In this document: piece by piece, positions 1 to 5,920 of the stretch
Numbering within the stretch: the stretch's first letter is position 1
How the letters are laid out: the number at the start of each line of letters is the position of its first letter
Source of the DNA: CAZDCD01 sp964503885
GTDB taxonomy: Bacteria > Bacteroidota > Bacteroidia > Bacteroidales > UBA10428
Direction of reading: 5' to 3'
Assembly (NCBI GenBank): GCA_964503885.1
Contig: CAZDCD010000054.1
Coordinates: 1 to 7,187, forward strand
Length of the DNA stretch: 7,187 nt
Program-made: the position numbers and the translations under genes
Notes under the pieces: model-generated
Seen by the model: only the letters and a program-made list of their open reading frames with translations
What the model was told of the DNA's origin: nothing
The model's database searches: none

Positions 1-77
1 ATAATAATACATTTCAAAATTCACATATCGTAATATTTTAATTTATATGCTGAATCTGTTAAGCAAGCTAACGTCTT

Positions 78-188
78 GCCTGTATGAATAGTTTGGCGTT
101 CAAAGCATTAAATTGTCCAGATAACTATAACTTATTAGTTAGTTCTTTGTAATGCAAACCACCTGGTCGCCAAATTATTTATACAGGC
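78..188 (+). repeat. Long imperfect fold-back (attC-like site 1) next to the toxin gene
   Basis: Bases 78-98 pair with 168-188 over 21 consecutive positions. Nineteen are Watson-Crick and two are G.T wobbles (86/180 and 91/175); those two become A.C mismatches if the minus strand folds, so the plus strand is the better folder. Inside the stem, GCATTA (105-110) pairs with TAATGC (150-155) and AACTA (123-127) with TAGTT (136-140). Just outside, GCTAAC (67-72) can pair with GTTGTGC (190-196) with one bulged T, separated from the stem by unpaired spacers of 5 nt and 1 nt. This end-box, spacer and stem design resembles the bottom strand of an integron attC site. The element lies 10 bp beyond the toxin stop codon on the toxin's 3' side. 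It has no T-run and a loop of about 70 nt, so it is not an ordinary terminator. The dyad is certain; the attC reading is inference. Confidence 0.7.
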
Positions 189-205
189 TGTTGTGCGATC
201 GTGCA

Positions 206-505
206 TTATATAATTCTATTGATATCTTGTTTATTATTAAATAGATAGACTAGATAAATTATCTGTCCTACAAGCTCATAAAAAATGGTTGTCTGCTTAC
301 TCAATACAGCCTTTCTTAGTCTGTTGTTGTGCTTAGAAAGAGGAAATAATCGAGGATTTTTTTCAATTAATTCAATCTGTTTGCCCAGTTTTCTTTTAAA
401 ATTATCAATTTCCCGTTGCGTCCATTTGTTTTGCAGGTAATCCAAAATTGATTCAAGATTATTGATAGCTTCTTCTGTCCAGAAAACCTTGTAATCAGAG
501 TCCAT
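206..505 (-). CDS. ParE/RelE-family toxin of a type II toxin-antitoxin system
   Basis: The protein has 99 residues, the usual size for the ParE/RelE fold. After a short N-terminal strand (KVFWTEEA, residues 6-13) come two long charged helices (about 11-50). The NPRLFP motif (50-55) precedes the beta-hairpin RKAVLSK...TIFYEL (64-78) and a final strand IIYLVYLF (82-89), which is the typical order for this family. I see no clear RelE-type catalytic set, so ParE-like action (gyrase poisoning) is possible, but the target cannot be assigned from sequence. The gene overlaps the upstream antitoxin by 11 bp, as expected for translational coupling in an antitoxin-first operon. The start codon at 505-503 lies inside the antitoxin coding region. 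A long fold-back follows almost directly after the stop. Confidence 0.88.
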   Translation of the reverse strand: MDSDYKVFWTEEAINNLESILDYLQNKWTQREIDNFKRKLGKQIELIEKNPRLFPLSKHNNRLRKAVLSKQTTIFYELVGQIIYLVYLFNNKQDINRII

Positions 506-722
506 ATTTTAGCTTAACCTCATTATGTGGCTTAACTTTTCCTGTTTCTATATCTTTTAGTCCTCTTTCTATTCCAGATTTTTGTTCTTCATTAAGATCA
601 TGCCACCAGTCATCGTTAGTCCCACTTGAGTCCTTAACAATTTTAAGATAATCAAGTGTCTCGTCATCTTCAAGCTTTGTAAGCCATTGAATTAACTCCA
701 GTTTTATAGCTTCATGTCCCAT
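495..722 (-). CDS. Antitoxin of a ParE/RelE type II module (addiction module component-like)
   Basis: This is a 75-residue acidic protein encoded immediately upstream of the toxin and sharing 11 bp with it. The N-terminal helix (IKLELIQWLTKLEDDETLDYL, about 6-26) and the central DDWWHDLNEEQKSGIERGL segment (37-55), followed by DIETGKV and a His-containing tail (57-67), resemble the short putative-addiction-module/unstable-antitoxin family common in Bacteroidota. In that family the C-terminal half wraps the toxin. It probably neutralises the ParE-like partner and may autoregulate the operon, although no classical DNA-binding domain is obvious in a protein this short. The start at 722-720 is supported by an exact TAnnTTTG -7 element 16 nt upstream. 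Family assignment is from recalled sequence patterns; the operon arrangement is seen directly. Confidence 0.82.
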   Translation of the reverse strand: MGHEAIKLELIQWLTKLEDDETLDYLKIVKDSSGTNDDWWHDLNEEQKSGIERGLKDIETGKVKPHNEVKLKYGL

Positions 723-738
723 GACTAATCTTTTTTGT

Positions 739-746
739 CAAATTTA
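739..746 (-). promoter_or_regulatory. Bacteroidota-type -7 box (TAAATTTG) of the toxin-antitoxin operon
   Basis: Read on the minus strand, 746-739 is TAAATTTG, an exact match to the Bacteroidota -7 consensus TAnnTTTG. It ends 16 nt before the antitoxin start codon, implying a very short 5' leader. No clear TTG -33 element is present about 19-20 nt further upstream, so the promoter is only half supported. Confidence 0.42.
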
Positions 747-800
747 CGAAAAAAATTGATTTATAGTTTCATGCGGGGATGCATGACGCACAACTAACAT

Positions 801-867
801 ATAAGAGAATTTTTATTTCGCTCATTGTACAGATTCCCGGGGATATGCGTATAAAAGTTCATCTTAT
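801..867 (+). repeat. Imperfect fold-back with bulged base (attC-like site 2)
   Basis: Bases 801-821 pair with 847-867. The pairing is 6 bp, one extrahelical base on the right arm, 3 bp, one T.G wobble (plus-strand fold), 6 bp, a small 2/1 internal mismatch, then 3 bp, around a 25-nt loop. A bulged base in an otherwise paired arm is a known hallmark of attC sites. CTAAC (794-798), preceded by GCACAAC (788-794), lies just left of the stem. GTTAAAT (883-889), a full match to GTTRRRY, lies 15 nt right of it, with a small CCGATATTCGG hairpin (873-883) in between. The site sits 66 bp upstream of the antitoxin start on the minus strand. The pairing is directly visible; the recombination-site role is inferred. 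Confidence 0.55.
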
Positions 868-889
868 TTCTTCCGATATTCGGTTAAAT

Positions 890-951
890 CAGGGTCTTAT
901 TGGCTTCGCCGGGCTCTCCTGCCCAAGGCGGGATCGGTTCCCCGCACCCTG
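890..951. repeat. GC-rich nested hairpin
   Basis: CAGGGT (890-895) and ACCCTG (946-951) form an outer 6-bp dyad. Inside, CGCCGGGC (907-914) pairs with GCCC (921-924) and GGCG (927-930) with a two-base AA bulge and a 6-nt loop. The segment is conspicuously GC-rich compared with the AT-rich surroundings. It could be a REP-like element or a structured transcript end; there is no T-run to support an intrinsic terminator. Confidence 0.5.
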
Positions 952-981
952 GCGCGGAAAAATTTATAGTAACCTCTGACA

Positions 982-1006
982 TACCTCGTCAGCTTGCTGC
1001 GAGGTA
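982..1006. repeat. Perfect 7-bp hairpin with complementary inner arms
   Basis: TACCTCG (982-988) pairs exactly with CGAGGTA (1000-1006). Within the 11-nt loop, CAGC (990-993) and GCTG (996-999) can extend the stem. The sequence after it on the plus strand (GTTGATTGTTAAAAG) is not a convincing poly-U tract, so I do not call it a terminator. Confidence 0.5.
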
Positions 1007-1091
1007 GTTGATTGTTAAAAGTAAAATCAAAAACCTAAAAGACCGTATTAATGAAAAAATAGTACCTTACACATACCTAAAGCTTCGCCCC

Positions 1092-1123
1092 GTCAGTCAC
1101 ATGAGGGAATCTGTGAGGCTGAC
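1092..1123. repeat. Imperfect stem-loop
   Basis: GTCAG (1092-1096) pairs with CTGAC (1119-1123). After an internal mismatch, CACA (1098-1101) pairs with TGTG (1112-1115) around a 10-nt loop. It is one of the series of hairpins between the GT39 gene and the toxin-antitoxin pair. Confidence 0.4.
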
Positions 1124-1215
1124 CGGGCACGCTAAACATAATGCAAGATAATAAGAATTTCAATCCGGTATTCTGGTAACAGTCATTTTTTTCGATCAAA
1201 AAACCAGTTGATTTT

Positions 1216-1275
1216 TTATCGCGGCGCGATAATTGGGGTATCGTAGGATGATAATTAATTATCGTGGTACGATAA
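1216..1275. repeat. Three tandem 17-bp palindromes spaced 21-22 bp apart
   Basis: Copy 1 (1216-1232) is TTATCGCG-G-CGCGATAA, a perfect 8+8 palindrome. Copy 3 (1259-1275) is TTATCGT-GGT-ACGATAA, a perfect 7+7 palindrome. Copy 2 (1238-1254) is a degenerate relative, GTATCGT-AGG-ATGATAA. Start-to-start distances are 22 and 21 bp, close to two helical turns, so all three would face the same side of the DNA. A further 14-bp palindrome, GATAATTAATTATC (1250-1263), bridges copies 2 and 3. The array could be a cooperative operator or a REP-like structured repeat. It lies about 185 bp beyond the 3' end of the GT39 gene and about 490 bp from the antitoxin promoter, so no target gene is obvious. Confidence 0.6.
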
Positions 1276-1289
1276 CAATTTTTATGTTT

Positions 1290-1362
1290 CATGCCTGCCG
1301 GCTGCAGACAGGCCTGAAAATTCGTATACATTTTTTCCTGATAATCTTTCCTGCCAGGCATG
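1290..1362. repeat. Inverted repeat CATGCCTG / CAGGCATG with inner dyad
   Basis: CATGCCTG (1290-1297) is the exact reverse complement of CAGGCATG (1355-1362), 57 bp apart. The left arm also takes part in a tighter hairpin, GCCTG (1293-1297) with CAGGC (1309-1313), around a loop containing CTGCAG. Competing pairings of this kind are typical of dispersed REP-like DNA rather than of coding sequence. Confidence 0.4.
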
Positions 1363-1458
1363 GTTTTGTTTGAAAAAAACAACATGTATTCTCTTAAGTC
1401 AATTCTTTGTAAATTAAGTTATTAACAAAACGTGACCGTTGGGCAATAGTTACCGGTA

Positions 1459-2979
1459 TTAGCGGTAGTTATTTTTTATTTCAGCCACTTTCTTAGCATA
1501 AAATAATGGAAATGTATCTTTCGGTTGAGTGCATAAATATACCTGAACTCCATCTTCTCTATAATATTTATTATTAATCTGTCCTGCTAACGCGGTGTTT
1601 TCAAATAACCATTCCATATCTCCTGGCTCATCATTCACATATATAAATACATCCGGATTAATGCTATCAGGAGCCCAAAGAAGAAAATTATCATTGAAAC
1701 ATATAGGTTCTGGTAAGCCGGATTCTTTTCCATAAAATAATATTGCCCCGGCAGTGCAATATTCCTCAGCATAAATTGAACAATTCTTTTTACTTTCTTC
1801 AGGTAAACCCTGGTAAGTGTCAATAACTAATTCTGCTAATTCTTTCCAACCTGTCATATCTGCGTAATCCTGTGGTAGATTATGAACTTTACCATCTTCC
1901 CATCGGTTGGTGAACTCCGCCGTTTTTTTCGAATAATCTTCCATTTTTTCATGGCCATAAACTGGCAAACTAAACGGAAGCATCGGTAACGAAATAAAAA
2001 TTACTAATGCAATTATCCCATACTTCACATAAGATTTAAAGTATTTGTCGACAGCATAGCCACCCATAGCAAATAAAATTGGATATAAACCAAGGGTATA
2101 ATATGATTTGCCTCTTAACAGAATAATTATAAGTACGGTAAATAAATATATATATGCCAGGACTTTATATTTCTTTTCTGCTTTAAAAAATAAAAATGTA
2201 ATTAGTCCCGTCATCCAGATTACCAATCCAGGTAAATTCATTATTAATTGGTCAATAAGAAATCCAATAATTGAAACATTTACAAATTGATTTTTCTGTA
2301 GTTCAGACATATGGTGGATTAGAGGCCAGTTATGATTGTATTGCCAGATCAGATTGGGTAGAATAATGAGTATACCTGATATACCGCCAATAAAGAAATA
2401 TTTTGATTTAAATAAAATTCTCTGCTTAGTAAGTAACAATGCTATAAGGAAAGACAGGATAAAGAATGTAATGGAATACTTGTTTAAAAAGGCGATCCCG
2501 AATACTATAAAAATACCAATCCAAATTTCAGGATTACAGGATTTCAGTAATTTCACAATCAGATAACCCGATAAAAGCCAAAAAAATTGGTTAAATGAGA
2601 CAGGTTGAAACAACGTGTTTGATCTTAAAAATGCAGGAGAAAGAATAAATGCCGATACTGCAATAATTATTGCCCAAATACCTCCATTTAATTCCTTAAC
2701 GATTTTTGCAATAATGATTACTGACAAACTACCAATAATGGCTGGAAAAAATCGTAATGCAAATACTGTTTTACCAAAAAGGAAAACCGATGTTTTGGAG
2801 AATAATGCTATTAATGGAGGTACAGATAAATACCCCCAATCTAAATGTTCTCCAAGTGAGTAATATAAAAATGCATCTCGGTGCAATTCATAGTTCGTGT
2901 TGGTTAAAAGATGGATTAATAATTTTATTAACGCCAATCCTGTTATTATTAACCATTCTTTTGAGATATTTTTTAGCAT
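1459..2979 (-). CDS. GT39/ArnT-like family integral membrane glycosyltransferase
   Basis: The protein has 506 residues: a multi-spanning membrane half (about residues 8-337) followed by a soluble C-terminal domain of about 170 residues. The first external loop carries LHRDAFLYY (32-40) with D35, where GT39/PMT_2 enzymes keep their catalytic acidic residue, and then LDWGYLSVPPL (46-56). Further family marks are FLNKYS (164-169) and KSYYTLGLYPILFAMGG (291-307). The C-terminal part, with LPQDYADMTGWKEL (368-381), LPEESKKNCSIYAEEY (392-407) and FLLWAPDS (432-439), matches the extracytoplasmic domain of many Bacteroidota GT39 proteins. Such enzymes move a sugar from a polyprenyl-phosphate carrier onto a lipid or protein acceptor outside the inner membrane; donor and acceptor here are unknown. 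The gene looks intact. No SD or clear TAnnTTTG promoter was found upstream. It stands alone, with no glycan-synthesis neighbours. Confidence 0.85.
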   Translation of the reverse strand: MLKNISKEWLIITGLALIKLLIHLLTNTNYELHRDAFLYYSLGEHLDWGYLSVPPLIALFSKTSVFLFGKTVFALRFFPAIIGSLSVIIIAKIVKELNGGIWAIIIAVSAFILSPAFLRSNTLFQPVSFNQFFWLLSGYLIVKLLKSCNPEIWIGIFIVFGIAFLNKYSITFFILSFLIALLLTKQRILFKSKYFFIGGISGILIILPNLIWQYNHNWPLIHHMSELQKNQFVNVSIIGFLIDQLIMNLPGLVIWMTGLITFLFFKAEKKYKVLAYIYLFTVLIIILLRGKSYYTLGLYPILFAMGGYAVDKYFKSYVKYGIIALVIFISLPMLPFSLPVYGHEKMEDYSKKTAEFTNRWEDGKVHNLPQDYADMTGWKELAELVIDTYQGLPEESKKNCSIYAEEYCTAGAILFYGKESGLPEPICFNDNFLLWAPDSINPDVFIYVNDEPGDMEWLFENTALAGQINNKYYREDGVQVYLCTQPKDTFPLFYAKKVAEIKNNYR

Positions 2980-3036
2980 AAGTATTTCAGTATTGTTTAT
3001 ATCTGTTAAGTTTCTATATTTATAATTATCGCCTCG

Positions 3037-3093
3037 TTCATCGACCCTGCTTTAGTATGCAATGTGCCGGAGGTACGCAGAATGGACGATGAA
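3037..3093. repeat. Stem-loop abutting repeat copy A
   Basis: TTCATCG (3037-3043) pairs with CGATGAA (3087-3093). Further in, CTGC (3047-3050) pairs with GCAG (3077-3080) and GTA (3055-3057) with TAC (3074-3076), with unpaired bases between these short stems. It lies in the GT39 upstream region, 58-114 bp before its start codon, and its right arm meets the left end of the 122-bp repeat. Confidence 0.5.
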
Positions 3094-3213
3094 TGTTTTG
3101 GCATATGAAAAGTTGCCGGGTTAAGGGCTCAGCTATGTCCAAATATCGCTGGCTTAGATTAAAGCATGAACTTTGGCAAACCTCATATCACGATAATTTT
3201 TTATATGCTTTGT
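3092..3213 (+). repeat. 122-bp dispersed direct repeat, copy A (attC-like)
   Basis: Identical to 5799-5920 at 117 of 122 positions by hand alignment, in the same orientation and exactly 2707 bp away. The differences are at 3094, 3123, 3132, 3194 and 3205. Near its ends, bases 3101-3114 pair with 3195-3208 over all 14 positions, with two G.T wobbles (3107/3202, 3112/3197) that exist only on the plus strand. GTTGAAC (3212-3218), a full match to GTTRRRY, follows the stem by 3 nt. Copy A lies between the 3' end of the GH31 gene and the start of the GT39 gene, about 113 bp upstream of the latter. An open reading frame crosses it on the plus strand, but it also crosses hairpins and enters the GH31 gene antisense, so I treat the element as non-coding. 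Confidence 0.85.
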
Positions 3214-3218
3214 TGAAC

Positions 3219-3270
3219 AATGCGGACTGCAATGTCGCAGCACCGAAGGCAACTATGTCTTGTCCGCATT
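3219..3270. repeat. Strong stem-loop beyond the GH31 stop, 5 bp from repeat A
   Basis: AATGCGGAC (3219-3227) is the exact reverse complement of GTCCGCATT (3262-3270), a 9-bp GC-rich stem. Its 34-nt interior holds a smaller hairpin, CTGC (3227-3230) with GCAG (3237-3240), and a CC-GAA-GG turn (3243-3249), giving a branched shape. On the minus strand it lies about 49 bp after the GH31 stop codon, but no U-tract follows, so an intrinsic terminator is not supported. Copy B lacks this structure: similarity between the copies ends at 3213. Confidence 0.55.
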
Positions 3271-3318
3271 ATTCCCGCCTAATTGTTTGCGAACGTTTTT
3301 ATTTTATCTTAAATACCT

Positions 3319-5733
3319 TTAAAAGTTTATTACTACTTTTTTTCCTTGATATTTTACGACTTTATCAACCTTTTCAGAAATAGTTACTCCTGTACCTTTA
3401 TTTGCATCAACTAATACAATATTAAATGTTCGTTCTTTTAACATTCCGGGAAACGTTCCTTTTCTATCTTCAATCGTTAAGTTCTTTTTGTTGTTATCCC
3501 ATTTAAAATTGATAAGTGAATAAACTCCTTTTTCGTAATTGTAATTGTCGTTTTCATCTTCATACAAAGTAAACTCTCCATCGGCACCGGAATATATTCT
3601 AAGTTCTATTGGATCGTTTTTCTCTGTTGAGTATTGCATGAACGGTCCAAATGGGATAATTGAACCCGCTTTTACAAATAATGGCATGGTTTCATAAACG
3701 GCATTTGCTTTTATAGACTGGCCTCCGCTAATTTCTTTCCCTGTCCAGAAATCGTACCATTTCGTGTTTTTAGGTAAATAAACATCACGGGTATAATCCG
3801 AAGAATCCATTTTCACATTATCGGGGAGGTAGTAAAAGGGTTTTACAACAGGGTTTACCAATATTGAAGGGCCAAACATATACTGATCGTTTATTGTGTA
3901 TGTAGCTGAATCACCAATAAAATCGAAAGGCAAAGCCCTCATTATGGTATAATTGTCATTGGTAACTTTCCATGACAAGGAATAAATATAGGGCATTAAA
4001 CGATATCGCAGATTCGTAAACTTGAGCAATGTTTGGTAGGTTTTTGAGTCGGGAGTTCCAAAAGTCCATGGTTCACGTGGAAAATCTGCTCCATGTGCAC
4101 GAAACAATGGACAGAAAGAAGCAAACTGGAACCAACGTGTATAGAGTTCTTTAAATCCTTCATCTTCCTGTCCTTTTTCAAATACACCATTAGAAAACCA
4201 CCATCCGGGTTGATGTTTGATAAAATATCCTGCAATATCTGTTGTCCAGTATGGTATTCCTGTCATACAAAAATTAAGGCCGGCAGGTATTTGCATGCGG
4301 AATTCTTCCCAATTTGCCGAAACATCGCCAGTCCAATAGCTTGCTGCATATTTCTGCATACCTGCAAAAGAAGAACGGGTAAGAATATAAACTCTTTTTT
4401 GTGATGGTGAAGACAGCTGGCCTTCGTACAATCCTTTGCAATGCATTAGAGCATAAGCGTTAATATATCGTCCGCCACCCATTATTTTTTTTAATTCATT
4501 GGAATTTAACTGGTTCGATTTTGAATCTGACAATTTAAAGTAGGGAGAAGTCCAGTCAGAGTCATATCCTTCAGAACAATCTGCCCACCAACCATCTATC
4601 CCTGTCGAAAAAAGACTGTCGTTTGCTTGTTTCCAATACATTTGACGAGCCTCAGGCATTAGAATGTTCAAGCGCTCTTTATCCTTAAATAAACCATTAA
4701 TATTAGCAAGTTCGATTTGGTTAGGAGTTCCTATGGTCATATTGGGCCAAATTGAAATAATCACTTTTGCATTCATATTGTGAATGTCGATAACCATTTG
4801 GGAAGGATTAGGATAATTCTTGTGATTGAATGATTTTTGTCCCCATTGCCCATTTGGCCAATACAGCCAGTCCTGTACAATTAAATCTAAAGGAAATTTT
4901 CGTTCACGAAACCCTTTAACTATTGATACAACTTCATCCTGAGTGTTATACTTCTGTTTTGATTGCATGTAGCCAAATACCCATTTTGGATACATGGGCG
5001 CTTTGCCAGTTAATTGACGATATGATGAAACTATGCTATCGATGTTTTCCCCATATATAAAATAATAATTGATTTCATCTGCTACTTCAGACCATAAATA
5101 ATAACTTCCTTTTGTGTCGTTAAATTCTCCATATGAATAGTTATCCCAAAGCAAACCATAGTGGTTGGTTGAAATTATTACTGGCACAACATCATCCCTG
5201 TTTTTTTGAAGCAATACTATTTTTTTACCATTCAAAGCTAAATCAGCATCCTGAAAGCTTCCAAGCCCATAAAGTATTTCCCCAGCTGAATATTGAAACG
5301 ATTGTTTAATGTTGAAACAGTTTTCAGAAACCACTTTAGCAGGTTGAGCATTTTTGACATCTTCCACTAATAATTGTTGTCCATATTCGTTATAGAAACT
5401 AACATTCAAGGTGTTTTTTTCAATTTTAGCAATGATTGCATCAGTTGTTACAATGATTTGCGAGTCTGTTTCTTTTGCATTCCAAACGGTCTGTTTCTGA
5501 ATACTATCTGATACGATTAAGCTTTCACGATTTGAGAATTCGTTTACAGGCGATGAAATAACTTGTATTACATTACTGCTTCGAATATTTAATTTCAATT
5601 TGATTAGGCCATTAATGCTTTTGGGGCTAATATAAGTTATCCCATTGGGCTGTTTTTGAAAAGATTGTCCAAATAAGATAGAACCAAGCATCAAAGAAGA
5701 GGCTATTAAAACAATTAAAAGTTTAATCTTCAT
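3319..5733 (-). CDS. Secreted glycoside hydrolase family 31 alpha-glycosidase (alpha-xylosidase/alpha-glucosidase-like)
   Basis: The protein has 804 residues and appears complete. Residues 1-22 form a signal peptide (KIK, hydrophobic core, cleavage probably near FG|QS), so the enzyme acts outside the cytoplasm. An N-terminal beta-sandwich (about 28-240) precedes the GH31 barrel (about 247-590). The barrel shows the conserved YMQSKQKY (255-262), FPLDLIVQDWLYWPNGQWG (280-298) and ISIWPN (326-331). The likely nucleophile is D385 in GWWADCSE (381-388), the acid/base is D470 in YWTGDVSANW (466-475), and RAHG (545-548) lines the -1 subsite. A C-terminal DUF5110-like domain (about 708-775) carries LRIYSGADGEFTLYEDE. 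The family retains configuration and removes alpha-linked glucose, xylose or related sugars from glycan ends; the exact substrate is not determined here. There are no SusC/SusD or other CAZyme neighbours, so it is not in a visible polysaccharide utilisation locus. It is bracketed by the two copies of a 122-bp repeat. Confidence 0.93.
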   Translation of the reverse strand: MKIKLLIVLIASSLMLGSILFGQSFQKQPNGITYISPKSINGLIKLKLNIRSSNVIQVISSPVNEFSNRESLIVSDSIQKQTVWNAKETDSQIIVTTDAIIAKIEKNTLNVSFYNEYGQQLLVEDVKNAQPAKVVSENCFNIKQSFQYSAGEILYGLGSFQDADLALNGKKIVLLQKNRDDVVPVIISTNHYGLLWDNYSYGEFNDTKGSYYLWSEVADEINYYFIYGENIDSIVSSYRQLTGKAPMYPKWVFGYMQSKQKYNTQDEVVSIVKGFRERKFPLDLIVQDWLYWPNGQWGQKSFNHKNYPNPSQMVIDIHNMNAKVIISIWPNMTIGTPNQIELANINGLFKDKERLNILMPEARQMYWKQANDSLFSTGIDGWWADCSEGYDSDWTSPYFKLSDSKSNQLNSNELKKIMGGGRYINAYALMHCKGLYEGQLSSPSQKRVYILTRSSFAGMQKYAASYWTGDVSANWEEFRMQIPAGLNFCMTGIPYWTTDIAGYFIKHQPGWWFSNGVFEKGQEDEGFKELYTRWFQFASFCPLFRAHGADFPREPWTFGTPDSKTYQTLLKFTNLRYRLMPYIYSLSWKVTNDNYTIMRALPFDFIGDSATYTINDQYMFGPSILVNPVVKPFYYLPDNVKMDSSDYTRDVYLPKNTKWYDFWTGKEISGGQSIKANAVYETMPLFVKAGSIIPFGPFMQYSTEKNDPIELRIYSGADGEFTLYEDENDNYNYEKGVYSLINFKWDNNKKNLTIEDRKGTFPGMLKERTFNIVLVDANKGTGVTISEKVDKVVKYQGKKVVINF

Positions 5734-5798
5734 ATTAAATATTATTAAAAGATCGATGTAAAAATAGAAATATTGTCAGAGCCTTGTAATGTTCGCTA

Positions 5799-5920
5799 AA
5801 CGTTTTGGCATATGAAAAGTTGCCGGGTTCAGGGCTCATCTATGTCCAAATATCGCTGGCTTAGATTAAAGCATGAACTTTGGCAAACCTCATATCACGA
5901 CAATTTTTTATCTGCTTTGT
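5799..5920 (+). repeat. 122-bp dispersed direct repeat, copy B (attC-like)
   Basis: Partner of 3092-3213 (117/122 identical). It ends 65 bp upstream of the GH31 start codon, as copy A lies upstream of the GT39 start, so both are in the same orientation relative to the following minus-strand gene. Its outer stem (5808-5821 with 5902-5915) has one mismatch, from C at 5912. The flanks are informative: GCTAAAC (5795-5801) on the left and GTATGTGC (5919-5926) on the right equal the end boxes GCTAAC and GTTGTGC of the fold-back at 78-188 with one extra A each. Copy A lacks this left box, and identity between the copies stops at this end. Confidence 0.85.

Larger units (their letters stand above)
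723..1458. other. 736-bp non-coding region dense in inverted repeats
   Basis: No open reading frame here has the look of a protein gene. The longest, on the minus strand at 1077-1385, runs straight through palindromes and has low-complexity, unpatterned residues; the plus-strand one at 779-979 also crosses hairpins. The region instead holds at least six separate dyads: 801-867, 890-951, 982-1006, 1092-1123, the triple palindrome at 1216-1275, and 1290-1362. It separates the end of the GT39 gene from the toxin-antitoxin promoter. If the window is a cassette array, this would be the unusually long tail of the GT39 cassette. Confidence 0.6.

Noticed and set aside
206..722. HigBA or HipBA instead of a ParE/RelE-type pair
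   Set aside because: The antitoxin lacks a helix-turn-helix and is encoded first, while the toxin has the NPRLFP plus beta-hairpin pattern of ParE/RelE; no kinase motifs are present.
779..979. 66-codon plus-strand open reading frame
   Set aside because: It overlaps the 801-867 fold-back and the GC-rich hairpin, and has no start signal or recognisable sequence.
1077..1385. 102-codon minus-strand open reading frame as a gene
   Set aside because: It runs through the triple palindrome and two other dyads, its residues show no domain pattern, and the reading frame seems a by-product of structured repeats.
1438..1444. GTTGGGC (minus strand GCCCAAC) as the end box of an attC right after the GT39 stop
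   Set aside because: The box is a full match to the consensus and well placed, but no partner box or stem was found within about 150 bp, and such 7-mers are common by chance.
3219..3270. Intrinsic terminator for the GH31 gene
   Set aside because: The stem is strong, but no U-tract follows on the minus strand and the 34-nt interior is too large for a normal terminator.
3093..3383. 96-codon plus-strand open reading frame across repeat A
   Set aside because: It crosses two hairpins and enters the GH31 gene antisense. In copy B the similar frame ends soon after the repeat with an unrelated tail, so the protein would not be conserved.
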